NCBI GenBank assembly: GCA_014843695.1
Contig: CM026401.1
Coordinates: 24,923,376 to 24,987,375, forward strand
Length of the DNA: 64,000 nucleotides
Reading direction: 5' to 3'
Source: Archivesica marissinica
Taxonomy: Eukaryota; Mollusca; Bivalvia; Venerida; Vesicomyidae
Under the pieces are notes generated by a model. It ran no database searches. It was not told where the DNA came from and worked only from the letters and a program-made list of their open reading frames with translations. This document shows positions 10,982 through 22,486 of the stretch, one piece after another. Position 1 is the stretch's first letter; each line of letters opens with the position of its first letter. A program made the position numbers and the translations under genes.

Positions 10982-13680
10982 ATTATAAGCGTATGGAATT
11001 ATAAACAGGCTGATTTCGAAACCTTTAACAATAGAATACGTGAAACTGATTGGTCTTTCATTAATTCCTCTAAAATAGATACAGCTACTTCGTTGTTTAC
11101 AGATATATACTTAGACCTTGCAAAATCTTGCATTCCAACAAGTTTAGTAACTATTCGTCCACATGATAAGCCATGGTATAATTCGGAAATACGGAAAACA
11201 TCTAGACAACGCGATAGACAAAAACGTATTGCATTACGCTCCGGAAAACTTTCAGACTGGAATAGTTATAAACAATTTAGAAATAAAGTTAATAACATGA
11301 AAAAACATGCCAAAGAAATATATTTTAATAGCATCGAAGTTACTTATCGCCAATCGAATCCTCGTGAATATTGGAAAATTGTTAAAATGTTAGTCAAGGG
11401 CAGCTACTCAAGGAGTGCACCAATATCTCCGTTATTAAAAAATGATACTTTCTATTCATTTACCGATTCCGATAAAGCCAATACACTTAATGACTACTTT
11501 GCATCGATCTCAACTATAGACGATTCATTAACAAATATGCCAGTATTTACTTCCAAAATAAATGCGTCATTTAATAACGCGGTCATTACGGAACAAGACA
11601 TTGCAGATGTCATATCAAATTTGGTAATACCAGTGGATGAAATCAGTCAGAGAATGATTAAGGAAACTTCTCATACCATATGTCGTCCTTTAAGAATGCT
11701 TTTCAACAGATCCGTACAAAAACATACATATCCCTCTATTTGGAAATTTGCAAATGTCATGCCACTGTATAAAAAAGATCAACGTGAGCTTCCTTCGAAC
11801 TATCGACGTATCTCATTAATAAGCTGTATAGGTAAGGTAATGGAACGTGTTATGTTCAAACATTTATATAACTTCTTACATGAGAACAATGTAATATACA
11901 AATATCAATCAGGCTTTTTTCCAGGTCATTCAACAGTTTTTCGACTAATAGACAGGTATTCTGTTTAAAATTCGTCAATATGGAGTTTCCGGCAATATAC
12001 TTAACTGGTTAGCAAGTTACAGGTTTTCGTTGGTTCAACATTATCAAATGAACATAGTTTAAATGCTGGGGTGCCCCAATGTTCAGTTTTAGGACCTCTT
12101 CTCTTTTTAATCTACGTAAATGACATTGCTGAATCTCTTCTAAGTCTCACAAGATTATTTGCTGATGATAGTTCTTTGGCAGTGACATCAAACAATATAA
12201 ACGTAATAGAAGCTACACTGAATCACGATCTAAACATTATATCAGATTGGTCAAAGCAATGGTTAGTTCAATTTAATCCAACCAAAACAGAAGTTTTGTT
12301 CTTATCGTTAGTTAATGCAAATCAACCGATTTCAATCTTTGTAAATACGCAACTAAACTTCGTCAGTCATCATAAACATCTTGGAGTTACATTTATCGAC
12401 AACGGTACTTAGTACGACCATATAACTAGCATTACAGCTTCTGCCAGCAAAGATTTAGGATCTATGAGAATGCTAAAATTTAAATTAAAACGTCAAACGT
12501 TAAATCAAGTATACATTTCTTATCTTCGACCGATCTTAGAATATGCATCTATAGTTTGAAACAATTGTACCTTATATGAAAAGGAACTGTTAGAGAAACT
12601 TCAAAACGACGGTGCTAGACTAGTTACGGGACTTACACGATCTGTTTCCATCAACAAACTTCTACGCGAAATGGAAATGTACCAAGTTACTTAAATGATC
12701 TCTTCCCAGATACTGTAGTTTTAACAAACCCATATAACTTGAGAAATAATAGAAACTTTATTACATTAGCAAGGCGAATTGAAGTTTATTCCATATCTGT
12801 AATACCAACCTCAATAAAACTGTGGAACGAACTTGATATTGATATGCGTAATATTAATACGTTGTCGTCTTTTAAAGAGAAACTTAAACTAATATATAAA
12901 CCACCAATTGTACCGTCTTATTTTAAATGCGGCGACCGATGTCAACAGGTCTATCATACACGTATCAGAAATGCGTGTAGCAACCTGAATTCAGATTTAT
13001 TTAACAATCATCTATGCGACAATTCAAATTGCACATGTGTACTAAACGAAACGGAAGATGCAGAACACTATTTATTTCGATGTCCATTGTTTGTAATCCA
13101 GAGGCGTCAGCTATTCCTAAATACGCGTACTGACCATCCGCTAAGTACAACTATTGTTTGGTTTCGAAAATAAAACATCTGAAGACAATGAATATATTTT
13201 CAAACAAGTCCAAATGTTCATCAAACGCACTAAACGCTTTGAGCGTCATACTATCTACTAACACAATGCAAGTACATATCTGCTGTTCTCTCCGAGCCGA
13301 TTCTCTATTTGGTGGTGGGGGTTGTGTCTGGTTGGGGGTAAGGTGCGTATGGCGCAGAAGCAGAGAGCTGTTACAGAATGCTTCTCTATTTATTTATTTT
13401 CTATTTTCATTTGATTGTCCTTTCTAATCCTGATCATTTATTTTCATCTAAAATAATATAGTTATTATGGTACACATCGCTACGGTCATTTGTTAACATC
13501 ACTCTGGTTTATTTAGGAGGGCACTCGCTAATGTTGGTAAAACGTGTTGCCCAACCCATTTGCTTCTAGATTGTATTCGTGCAATGTGCAAGTATAAGCA
13601 TAGCATTGCAGTTGTATCAGTTTGCTTATACATTTACCATGTTTATATTTGTAATTGTATTGTATATAAATAAGCTAAAC
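10982..13680 (+). mobile_element. LINE B: 5'-truncated non-LTR retrotransposon
   Basis: Plus-strand LINE of about 2.7 kb that begins within a few bases of the end of the 48-bp array. It starts in the linker after the endonuclease domain (reading WNYKQADFETFNN near 10995), carries a reverse transcriptase with several lesions and a C-terminal Cys/His module, and ends in an AT-rich 3' UTR near 13680 just before the 43-bp array. Motif style and architecture resemble the CR1/Jockey assemblage; the clade is my inference. Confidence 0.85.
10990..13261 (+). pseudogene. LINE B reverse-transcriptase ORF, motif A deleted
   Basis: The first part is open to 11968 and covers the linker and RT fingers (LPSNYRRISLISCIGKVMER, then YQSGFFPGHSTV). 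At about 11962 the frame jumps from LIDRYSV to FKIRQYGVSGNILNWLASY, so the segment with the FCDISKAFDRVW-type motif A, which supplies the first catalytic Asp, is missing. Downstream, PQCSVLGPLLFLIYVNDI (motif B) and FADDSSLA (motif C) survive. There are stops near 12411, 12559 and 12692. A C-terminal CTC...H...RC zinc-type cluster lies near 13035-13085, with a frameshift near 13165 before the KRTKRF-like end. It cannot encode an active enzyme. Confidence 0.87.
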
Positions 13681-13697
13681 TTTCACGTCGGGATTCT

Positions 13698-15003
13698 GCA
13701 AACTGATTTAATGCCGCTTAGCACAACGATATATGGATAAGTAAACTGACATAATACCGCTTAGCACAACGATCTATGGATATGTAAACTGACCTAATAC
13801 CGCTTAGCACAACAATCTATGGATAAGTAAACTGACATAATACCGCTTAGCACAACGATATATGGAAACGTAAACTGACATAATACCGCTTAGCACAACG
13901 ATCTATGGATAAGTAAACTGACATAATGCCGCTTAGCACAACGATATATGGATAAGTAAACTGACATAATACCGCTTAGCACAACGATCTATGGATAAGT
14001 AAACTGACATAATACCGCTTAGCACAACGATCTATGGATAAGTAAACTGACATAATGCCGCTTAGCACAACGATATATGGATATGTAAACTGACATAATA
14101 CCGCTTAGCACAACAATCTATGGATAAGTAAACTGACATAATACCGCTTAGCACAACGATCTATGGATAAGTAAACTGACATAATGCCGCTTAGCACAAC
14201 GATATATGGATATGTAAACTGACATAATACCGCTTAGCACAACGATCTATGGATAAGTAAACTAACATAATATCGCTTAGCACAACGATATATGGATATG
14301 TAAACTGACATAATGCCGCTTAGCACAACGATATATGGATATGTAAACTGACATAATGCCGCTTAGCACAACGATATATGGATATGTAAACTGACATAAT
14401 GCCGCTTAGCACAACGATATATGGATAAGTAAACTGACATAATACCGCTTAGCACAACACTCTATGGATAAGTAAACTGACATAATACCGCTTAGCACAA
14501 CGATCTATGGATACGTAAGCTGACATAATACCGCTTAGCACAACGATCTATGGATAAGTAAACTGACATAATACCGCTTAGCACAACGATATATGGATAT
14601 GTAAACTGACATAATACCGCTTAGCACAACGATCTATGGATAAGTAAATTGACATAATACCGCTTAGCACAACGATCTATGGATAAGTAAACTGACATTA
14701 TACCGCTTAGCACAACAATATATGGATAAGTAAACTGACATAATACCGCTTAGCACAACGATCTATGGATAAGTAAACTGACATAATACCGCTTAGCACA
14801 ACGATCTATGGATAATTAAACTGACATAATACCGCTTAGCACAACGATCTATGGATAAGTAAACTGACATAATACCGCTTAGCACAACGATCTATGGATA
14901 AATAAACTGACATAATACCGCTTAGCACAACGATCTATGGATAAATAAACTGACATAATATGGCTTAGCACAACGATCTATGGATAAATAAACTGACATA
15001 ATG
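13698..15003. repeat. 43-bp minisatellite
   Basis: About 30 units of exactly 43 bp carrying GTAAACTGACATAATACCGC, TTAGCACAACGAT and TATGGATA. Variation is almost all substitution at a few sites (TACCGC or TGCCGC, ATCTATGG or ATATATGG). Variants recur in runs, which suggests duplication of multi-unit blocks. Confidence 0.97.
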
Positions 15004-15039
15004 CTGCAACAAACATAGTTGCTCATTCCACATATATCC

Positions 15040-15283
15040 ATTATGTCCAATAACACCTCCGTGTAGCTAGTTAATGCCATTCTATCTCAGCAACCATTAT
15101 GTCCAATAACATCTCCGTGTAGCTAGTTAATGCCATTTTATCTCAGCAACCATTATGTCCAATAACACCTCCGTGTAGCTAGTTAATGCCATTCTAACTC
15201 AGCAACCATTATGTCCAATAACACCTCCCTGTAGCTAGTTAATGCCATTCTATCTCAGCAACCATTATGTCCAATAACACCTC
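15040..15283. repeat. 56-bp minisatellite
   Basis: About 4.4 units of 56 bp carrying CATTATGTCCAATAACACCT and GTAGCTAGTTAATGCCATT. The last unit is cut at AACACCTCCG, where LINE C begins. Confidence 0.96.
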
Positions 15284-17288
15284 CGCCCGCCAAATGCAGG
15301 TGCTAATTACCAATCGTGCATGGAAGATTCAAATAGCCTTGCAACTGACACTGGCATTTCAGATATCATTATTATGGGCGACTTCAATCTAAATACACTT
15401 AATGACACGGCACGTCGGAAGATTGAATCCATATGCCACCAGAATGCATTAAAACAGTCAGTATAGTCGATCCGACGAACTTCACCGAGCACTCGTCTTC
15501 TATTATTGACCTTATCTTTGTGTCTAATGAATCTTCACTAGCCCTCTCTGGTGTTGGAGAACCTATTTTATTACAAAATATACGATATCACTGTCCTGTC
15601 TACGGTTTGTTTAAGTTCTGCAAACCAGCTTCTAAACACTTCAAAAGGCGGATATGGCGCTACAACGATGCTGATTTTGATAACCTTCGTGAGAATCTAA
15701 CAGCTGTTGACTGGAATCTCATTAAGAGTGAAGATGTTAATATCTACACCACTAATATTACCACCACTATATCTAATTATTCTAGACAATGTATTCCCAA
15801 CAAGGAGATTTCAATCAACCACCTTGGATGAAATCGGACATCAAACGGAACATTAGACAACGAAAGAGGTCATATAGGAAAGCAAAGTCGTCAAATCGTA
15901 TGGCCCACTGGACTAAGTTTCGTCAACTGCGCAATGATGTTGTCGCGCTTATCCGTCTGCACAAAAGTGAATATTATGACAATCTTACTTTAAAATTGAA
16001 ATCTAATACCTTGTCATCGAAAGACTGGTGGCGTATCCTCAAATCGTTCATTACACCATCTAATTCATCAGCAATCCCATCTATCCTCGATTCATCAACA
16101 GGCGAGCTAGTTTCTGAGGATGTATCTAAGGCTAATATTATGAATGATTTCTTTGTGCAGCAAACTTTCATTGATGATTCAAACCATATTTTACCGCCTG
16201 TACGTGTTGGTGACGGAAAGCCAACACTCGAGTCAATAATAATTCTTCCTTCAGATATATCTGATGCTATTAAATGTCAAGTTGTTGGGAAAGCTCCTGG
16301 ACCAGATGGAATAAGTAATCGTGTACTTATCGAAACTACAGCTCAACTTTCTACACCACTCTGTTACCTCTTTAATTCTTCTCTTCGTTCCTGCGAAATG
16401 CCTTTGGCATGGAAGTCTGCAAATGTATCCGCTATCTTTAAGAAGGGAGACCCATCTCTCCCGTCGAACTACCGTCCTATTTCGCTGTTGAACACTATGT
16501 AGAAAGTGTTTGAGAGGATAATATTAAAGCATGTGTTTAACTTCTTGCGTGATACCAATTTCTTTACCTGCTATCAGTCTGGATTTTTGCCAGGCGATTT
16601 AACTGTGAATCAGCTTACTTATTTGTACAATGCATTATGTCGTGCTCTTGATAATGGCTAGAGGTAAGGGTTATTTTCTTTGACATAAGCAAAGCTTTCG
16701 ATAAGGTGTGGCATCGTGGTCTCCTTCACAAGCTCGAACAAGCCGGTATTCGTGGCAGCTTACTATCCTGGTTCTCAAACTATCTTTCAAATAGATGTCA
16801 GCGAGTAGTTATCCCTGGAGCATCCTTAACTTCTTCTGAAATATATGCCGGTGTTCCCCAAGGGTCAATACTTGGTCCATTGTTATTTGTAATCTATATA
16901 AATGATATTGTTACCGATATTGGGTCAAACATAAATCTCTTTGCTGATGATACCAGTCTGTTCATTATTGTTGATACACCTACTGTAGCATCTGTTCAAC
17001 TCCAATCGGATATTGAAAACATTTCGTCATGGGCGGAAAAATGGCTCGTCACCTTCAATCCGGCTAAATCAGAATCTCTCATCATCTCTCGGAAAAGGTT
17101 AAAACCAGTGCATCCAGCTCTTCACATGTCTAATTTCATTATTCCGTCTGTTGATTTTCATAAACACCTAGGTATACTGATCTCTGACGACTGTACTTGG
17201 CATCATCAGATAAAGCATATGAAAACCAAAGCATGGGCAAGAGTAAACATAATGAGACATCTCAAATATGTACTGGACAGGAAATCGC
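15284..17288 (+). pseudogene. LINE C endonuclease end, RT domain and motifs A-C
   Basis: The remnant opens in the endonuclease with MGDFN (catalytic Asp/Asn motif) near 15374 and a later RYHCPVYG block. After the linker come APGPDGISNRVL, LPSNYRPISLLNTM and YQSGFLPGD. Then follow FFDISKAFDKVWHRGLL (motif A), GVPQGSILGPLLFVIYINDI (motif B), FADDTSLF (motif C) and HKHLGILI. Lesions are frameshifts near 15455, 15800 and 16662 and a TAG at 16500-16502. The catalytic residues remain, so the copy is broken by point changes rather than motif loss. The piece ends at the first copy of a 25-bp target-site duplication. Confidence 0.88.
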
Positions 17289-18080
17289 AGTGTATGAAAT
17301 GTCACTTGGTCACAGACGAGATTAGCAGACATATACTGTTGTTTTGCCCATTTAATGACAATTTAATGGAGAACCACACTCTGGATGAAACTCTCTAAGT
17401 CTCTCGGTACCAGTACCTTTAAAAGTCACTGCTCACTCTCACCAGATCTGCAACTCATTGAAATGTTCCGTGGCTTTACAGCATTTCAATTGACAGACGA
17501 TCAGAGAGTAGCAAGCTTTAAAGTGTTTTTACAATCTGCCTATTACATGAATTGGTTATGAGATAGTACTAAAGCAAGTATATGTACCAGCATCCCTATC
17601 TACGCTACTCTGCACATACCTCTCTTATAGTTTCGTTTCGGTAAAGGGGTAACACTTGCAGTAATGTAAGAGATACTGTAACAATTGAATTTATTTTCGG
17701 TATGCTTTATACATGTAGTATAAGCGAGTAATACAATATTACAGTGATATGTATATGTTTGTATTGGTATAATATATGTATACGCATGTGTGTATGTATA
17801 CGTATGTATGTATGTATATATATACATGTGTGTGTATTTGTGTATTATGTATATATACATATATGCTTGGTGTGTGTATATATGTATACGTGTGTGTTAT
17901 TATATGGTACTACACATCGCCTGTTGCGATTATATATAGAATATGTATATAAGCGTTTATTTCTGTTACTTAATTTCCTTATAACATTGTAATATATTTC
18001 ACTGTTGTAATTATTCTTGTAATATATGAATTGTATGCTCTTCAATACTGGAGGATAAATAAAGAATATATATATATCAG
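17289..18080 (+). mobile_element. LINE A-family 3' end nested in LINE C
   Basis: A 792-bp insertion flanked by an exact 25-bp duplication (17264-17288 and 18081-18105; it begins AAATATGTACTGGACAGG). The insert reads CMKCHLVTDEISRHILLFC at its start, which matches the C-terminal Cys/His module of LINE A (CPNCKLVTD...). After a frameshift it matches the rest of the LINE A C-terminus (LIEMFRGF, QRVASFKVFL) and stops near 17562. A TGTA-rich 3' UTR follows, ending AATAAAGAATATATATAT. This is a heavily 5'-truncated copy made by target-primed reverse transcription. Confidence 0.92.
17740..17890. repeat. TGTA-rich microsatellite in the nested LINE 3' UTR
   Basis: Impure (TATG/TGTA)n tract in the 3' UTR of the nested element, in the same relative place as the tract at 5740-5935 in LINE A on the other strand. 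Open frames through it are low-complexity. Confidence 0.8.
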
Positions 18081-18389
18081 AAATATGTACTGGACAGGAA
18101 ATCGCTTGAAATAATGTATGTGTCTTTTGTCAGGCCTATTATGGAGTATGCTAATGTAATCTGGGACAACTGCACTCAATACGAAAAAGATGAATTGAAC
18201 AAAATTCAGAACGAGGCTGCTCGTATGGTCACCGGCTGTACAAAACTTGTCTCAATCCGTCAGCTTTATCTTGAATGTAGATGGGAAACCCTAGGCACTA
18301 GACGTCACAAACACAAATTGTTATTATTTTACAAGATGATAAATGGATTAGTACCAGATTATTTATCCGCGCTTGTTCCAGTTTCAGTT
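18081..18389 (+). pseudogene. LINE C C-terminal region, piece 2
   Basis: Continues the LINE C frame after the 25-bp duplication: KYVLDRKSLEIMYVSFVRP, then MEYANVIWDNC, KIQNEAARMVTG and KLLLFYKMINGLVPDYLSAL. These are typical post-RT blocks of CR1/Jockey-like elements. It is open throughout and is cut at VPVSV by the L1, whose poly-A end (a T-run on this strand) starts immediately after. Confidence 0.9.
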
Positions 18390-18762
18390 TTTTTTGTGAG
18401 GCCCCTATCGGGTAACCTCCTTTATTTTGATACATAGATAACATACATACATTCATACATACATATTATACATGCATTACATCTATACATACATTGATAT
18501 CACATATTGTTAAGCATTACATGTATTATTAGTTATTTAACATGTATATATATATATATATATATGTATTTTACAAATGTTTTTGATTGAGAATAATGTA
18601 CCTTGACAGAAAGAGTACCAACATTCCTTAACATTTTGATAGATGGACAAATGCAAGGAGAAAAAAAACAGCAAAAAGCATAAACGTAGTTGGGTTTAAG
18701 TGATCGTTTCCATTTGACAATATTAATGTACTATCTTTTTAAACTCGGGGTTCAGTGCATGA

Positions 18763-21700
18763 TTAAGAAAAAAGAGACCATTTCCGATTGTGTTGCTCTA
18801 ATTTGTTTCTTTCCAGTGCTATAGCCTTTTCTAGATTAATTCTTATATCTAAGTATCTTTTAAAATGCTCGAAATGGGGAATAGTTTTCATATACTTCAT
18901 TCTAAAAATAAAATATTTGCACAAAATAATAATGTAATTTATACATCTGTATGATTTAGAATTTTGTGTTCTACCAAAACATATGTCTGCTAGGTTGAAC
19001 ACAACAGTAATATTCTTGGATATTAAAAATTGAGATAGGTTATTCCATAATTGTTGGATGTATGCACATTCCCAAAACATATGTTCGATACTTTCGACAT
19101 GCATGTTACAAAAATCACATATATTAGTTGGCGTCAATTTACATCTAAATAAGTATGTATTTGTTGGGATAAGCTGCATTAGAAAGCGATATTGAAAACT
19201 TCTTAATGTAGTATATATTGTAGCTTCAAATGTTAGTGAATAAATATGCTTCCAATTCAGGATGTGTTTTGGAAACATAGTATTCCACTTCTGTTCTGAG
19301 GTTATAGATTCTTCACTTGCTGCTTGTATTTGTATATGATATAGAAGTTGATTTGGATTTCTAGATTTTACCAATTTGTCTAACAATGTTTCTTTTCTGG
19401 CATGTGTTAAGATTTCTGGGTTTAAGATGGTTAAATATTTCCTTGGGATACTTTTAGTCAGTTTTAAGTAATTTAGAAATTGGTCTTCATTTATATCAAA
19501 TATTGTTTTAGCTTCATTAAATGAAAATAATTTATTGTTTCGAAAGTCGTATAATTGCTCTATATAATTCATTCCTTTATCAAACCAATTTTTTATAAAT
19601 AATGTCTTTCCTTCTGTTTTAATATCCGAGTTGTTCCATATGATATGTTTTCTTACAGTATCATTGGTTTTGTCGAAATCGGAGTTTACTTTAAACCATG
19701 CATACAAAACGTCTTTCAGAAAATTGTTTTTAAAACATATGTTATTAATATCTGCTAATGACATGTTGCATTCAAAGATAAAAACTTCTACACATTTTTG
19801 AAGAGGTGATTCAAAGAAACATTTCCATAACCCTTTATTATCTTTATTTAAAAATCTTTTCACCCAACATGCTTTAATTGAGTAAAGAAAAGCTTGAATG
19901 TCAGTTACCTTTAAACCTCCTTTTTCATACTGTTGCTTCAACACATTTCGTTTAATTTTGTCCGGTTTACCATCCCATAGAAAACTATATATGGATTTAT
20001 TGATGTCGTTCATGATATTTACAGAAGGGTTAGATAAAACGGTAAATGGATATACTAATTTTGGTAGCGCAAAGGTCTTGATTACAGTTACTTTGCCTAG
20101 AAGTGTTAATTTGCGGTGTTGCCATTGCTTCAAACAGTTTTTAAATTCTTGTAGTTTTGGTTCTAGATTTAACTTAATGTTCAGTTCTTTATTTGTGCTG
20201 AAAACCATTCCCAGAGTTTTTGCATTTTGATTTGTCCAAGTAAATTTTATATCATCGCGATATCTTATGTTGGCATCTTTTAATGAACCTATTCTGAGAA
20301 CTGTTGACTTGAAAGTTTTAAGATTAAGACCTGAAATCGTTCCAAATTCGGTTATGACCTCTATTAAACGTTCAAATGACTTTTGTTCACCATTATTGAT
20401 ATATGTGGCATCATCTGCGAAAAGCGTTTGTTTTATTTCTCTATTTTTGATGGTAATTCCTTTAATATCTATATCTTTTGCAATTACGCTGGAAAGTATA
20501 TAGTATACATATAATAAAAAGAGAAGATGACAGAGGACAACCTTGTCTTACACCTCTTTCAATCTGAAACGATTCCGACATATGGCCGTTATTTATTATT
20601 ACACTGTTTACATTATTGTAGAATAGCTTTACCCATTTAATAAGATTCTCTCCAAAGTTAAAATGTTGCAGACATTTAAATATGAAATCGTGACTGAGAC
20701 TGTCGAATGCTTTTTCGTAGTCTGAGAAGAATAGGATGCCGGGAAGGTTTTTATCTTCAAGATATTCAATTATTTCAAATATTAAACGGACATTTTCACC
20801 GATATAGCGACCTTTCATAAAACCAGTTTGTTCAGGACTAATAATTTGTGGTAAAGCACGTTTCAGTCTGTTGGCTACTGTTTTGGTAGCAATCTTATAA
20901 TCAATATTAAGAAGACTGATTGGACGCCAATTTGATAGTGATGTATGATCTTTTCCTGATTTTGGTAGTAATGTTATTATGCCTTGTTTTTGGAGGTCTG
21001 TTAATTCACCAGTACAAAAAGAACAGTTTAGCGAATTGACGTAATATTGTTTTAAATCATTCCAGAATATTTTGTAGAATTCAGTTGTTAATCCATCCGA
21101 ACCAGGACTTTTATTATTTTTCATTTCAAGTAATGAATTCGAGCACTCGTATTCATTTAATAGACATTCACAATTTACGCTATCATTATGTGACAATTTA
21201 TTTACTGACTGATTGAAGAAATTTATCTTTGATGCTGCTATATCACGTTTTTTGTAGAGACTCTTATAGAAAGTCACTTCTTCATTTAAGATGTTTTTGG
21301 GACCTACTATTTCGTGTTCATTTACATATAATTTTGTAATAGTTTTCTTTTCCGCATGTCGTTTCTCAAGGTTTGCAAAATATTTTGTGTTCTTTTCATT
21401 TCCTTCAATATGTAAGGCCTTTGATCTTATCATCATACCATTGACTCGTTGATCGTATAAATTATTGAGTTCTTGTTGTTTATGTATTAGATCTTCTTTA
21501 TTTTGATCTACATTTATATTTGATGTTATTAGTTTATTTTCAAGTTCTTCTATTTCATTGGTTAGTCTGGCTTCCTCTTTTATGTCAAGTTTTTTCTTAC
21601 GTGTAGCATATTTTATAGTTGCATTCCTTATATTTCCTTTAATCAATTCCCATAAAACATTTGGACTAGCAGCATGATTGAATTGAACTGTTTCCTTTAT

Positions 21701-22486
21701 ACTATTCTTTATTATACTTTGGTACTCATTGATAAGCAATAGACTATTGTTCACTTTGAAGTAGCCAGGTCCCCTTTCTTGGTTAATAAAACTTATATTA
21801 ATTAAAACTATGGAATGATCAGTCTTGTATCCTGGTTTAATATTGCATGCCTTTGTAATGTTGCAAAAATGTTCAGACACTAAAAAGAAATCTAACCTGC
21901 TAAATATCGGAGGCTTTGTGTTAGAGTGCCATGTATATTGTAGCGACGATTTATTGAGATGTCTCCAAATATCTGTTAAGTTAAAGTGCTGCATTATATT
22001 GTTTAATTTGTTTCTACATTTGGTATGGGTGTCCTTTCGGCCATTCTTTTTGTCCAGATGAATATTTAATATCGTATTATGAAATTTTTATCGTCGTTTG
22101 TATGTAAAAAAATCTTCTAGTTCCATAAATATATTGATATCATCTTTGTTTGGTCCATATATATTTATTATTGTAATTTCTTGATCATTTATTTTAAGTT
22201 CTAGTGCAATTAGTCTGCCTTTTATTATTTCTGTAAAATTGTGGACGGTATAGGACCCAGCTATGTTTAGAAGTATCGCTACACCTTCACTATTAGACTT
22301 TGTACCACTAAAATAAGCATCACCCTTCCAGTCTGACTTCCATTTCTTAACAATATCATTTGTTGAGTGCGTCTCTTGCAAAAGACAAATAGAAACATCT
22401 TTACTTTTTAGCCACTGGAACACTTCTAATCGTTTTCGTGTATTTCTGAATCCCCTCACATTAAGAGTACATATTAAGGACTCCAT
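18763..22486 (-). pseudogene. L1 ORF2 (endonuclease + reverse transcriptase), broken
   Basis: Starts at an ATG at 22486 with LNVRGFRN and LLQETHS, the usual L1 endonuclease opening; IINIYGPN follows. Near 22085-22092 a T-run slip shifts the frame, and about 16 nt are missing just beyond it, removing the GGDFN catalytic motif. The frame from about 22070 to 20490 covers RLDFFLVS, the linker, KSPGSDGLTTEFYK, NWRPISLLNIDYKI, FSDYEKAFDSL (motif A) and GVRQGCPLS (motif B). A second frameshift near 20490 precedes LFADDATY (motif C, near 20415) and the long C-terminal domain with CDFCNMHVESIEHMFWEC (CCHC). It ends at 18763. Apart from these lesions it is open. Confidence 0.9.

Noticed and set aside
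10311..10988. Frames of about 211-217 codons on both strands
   Set aside because: They follow from a 48-bp unit (16 codons) lacking stops, with no non-repetitive part.
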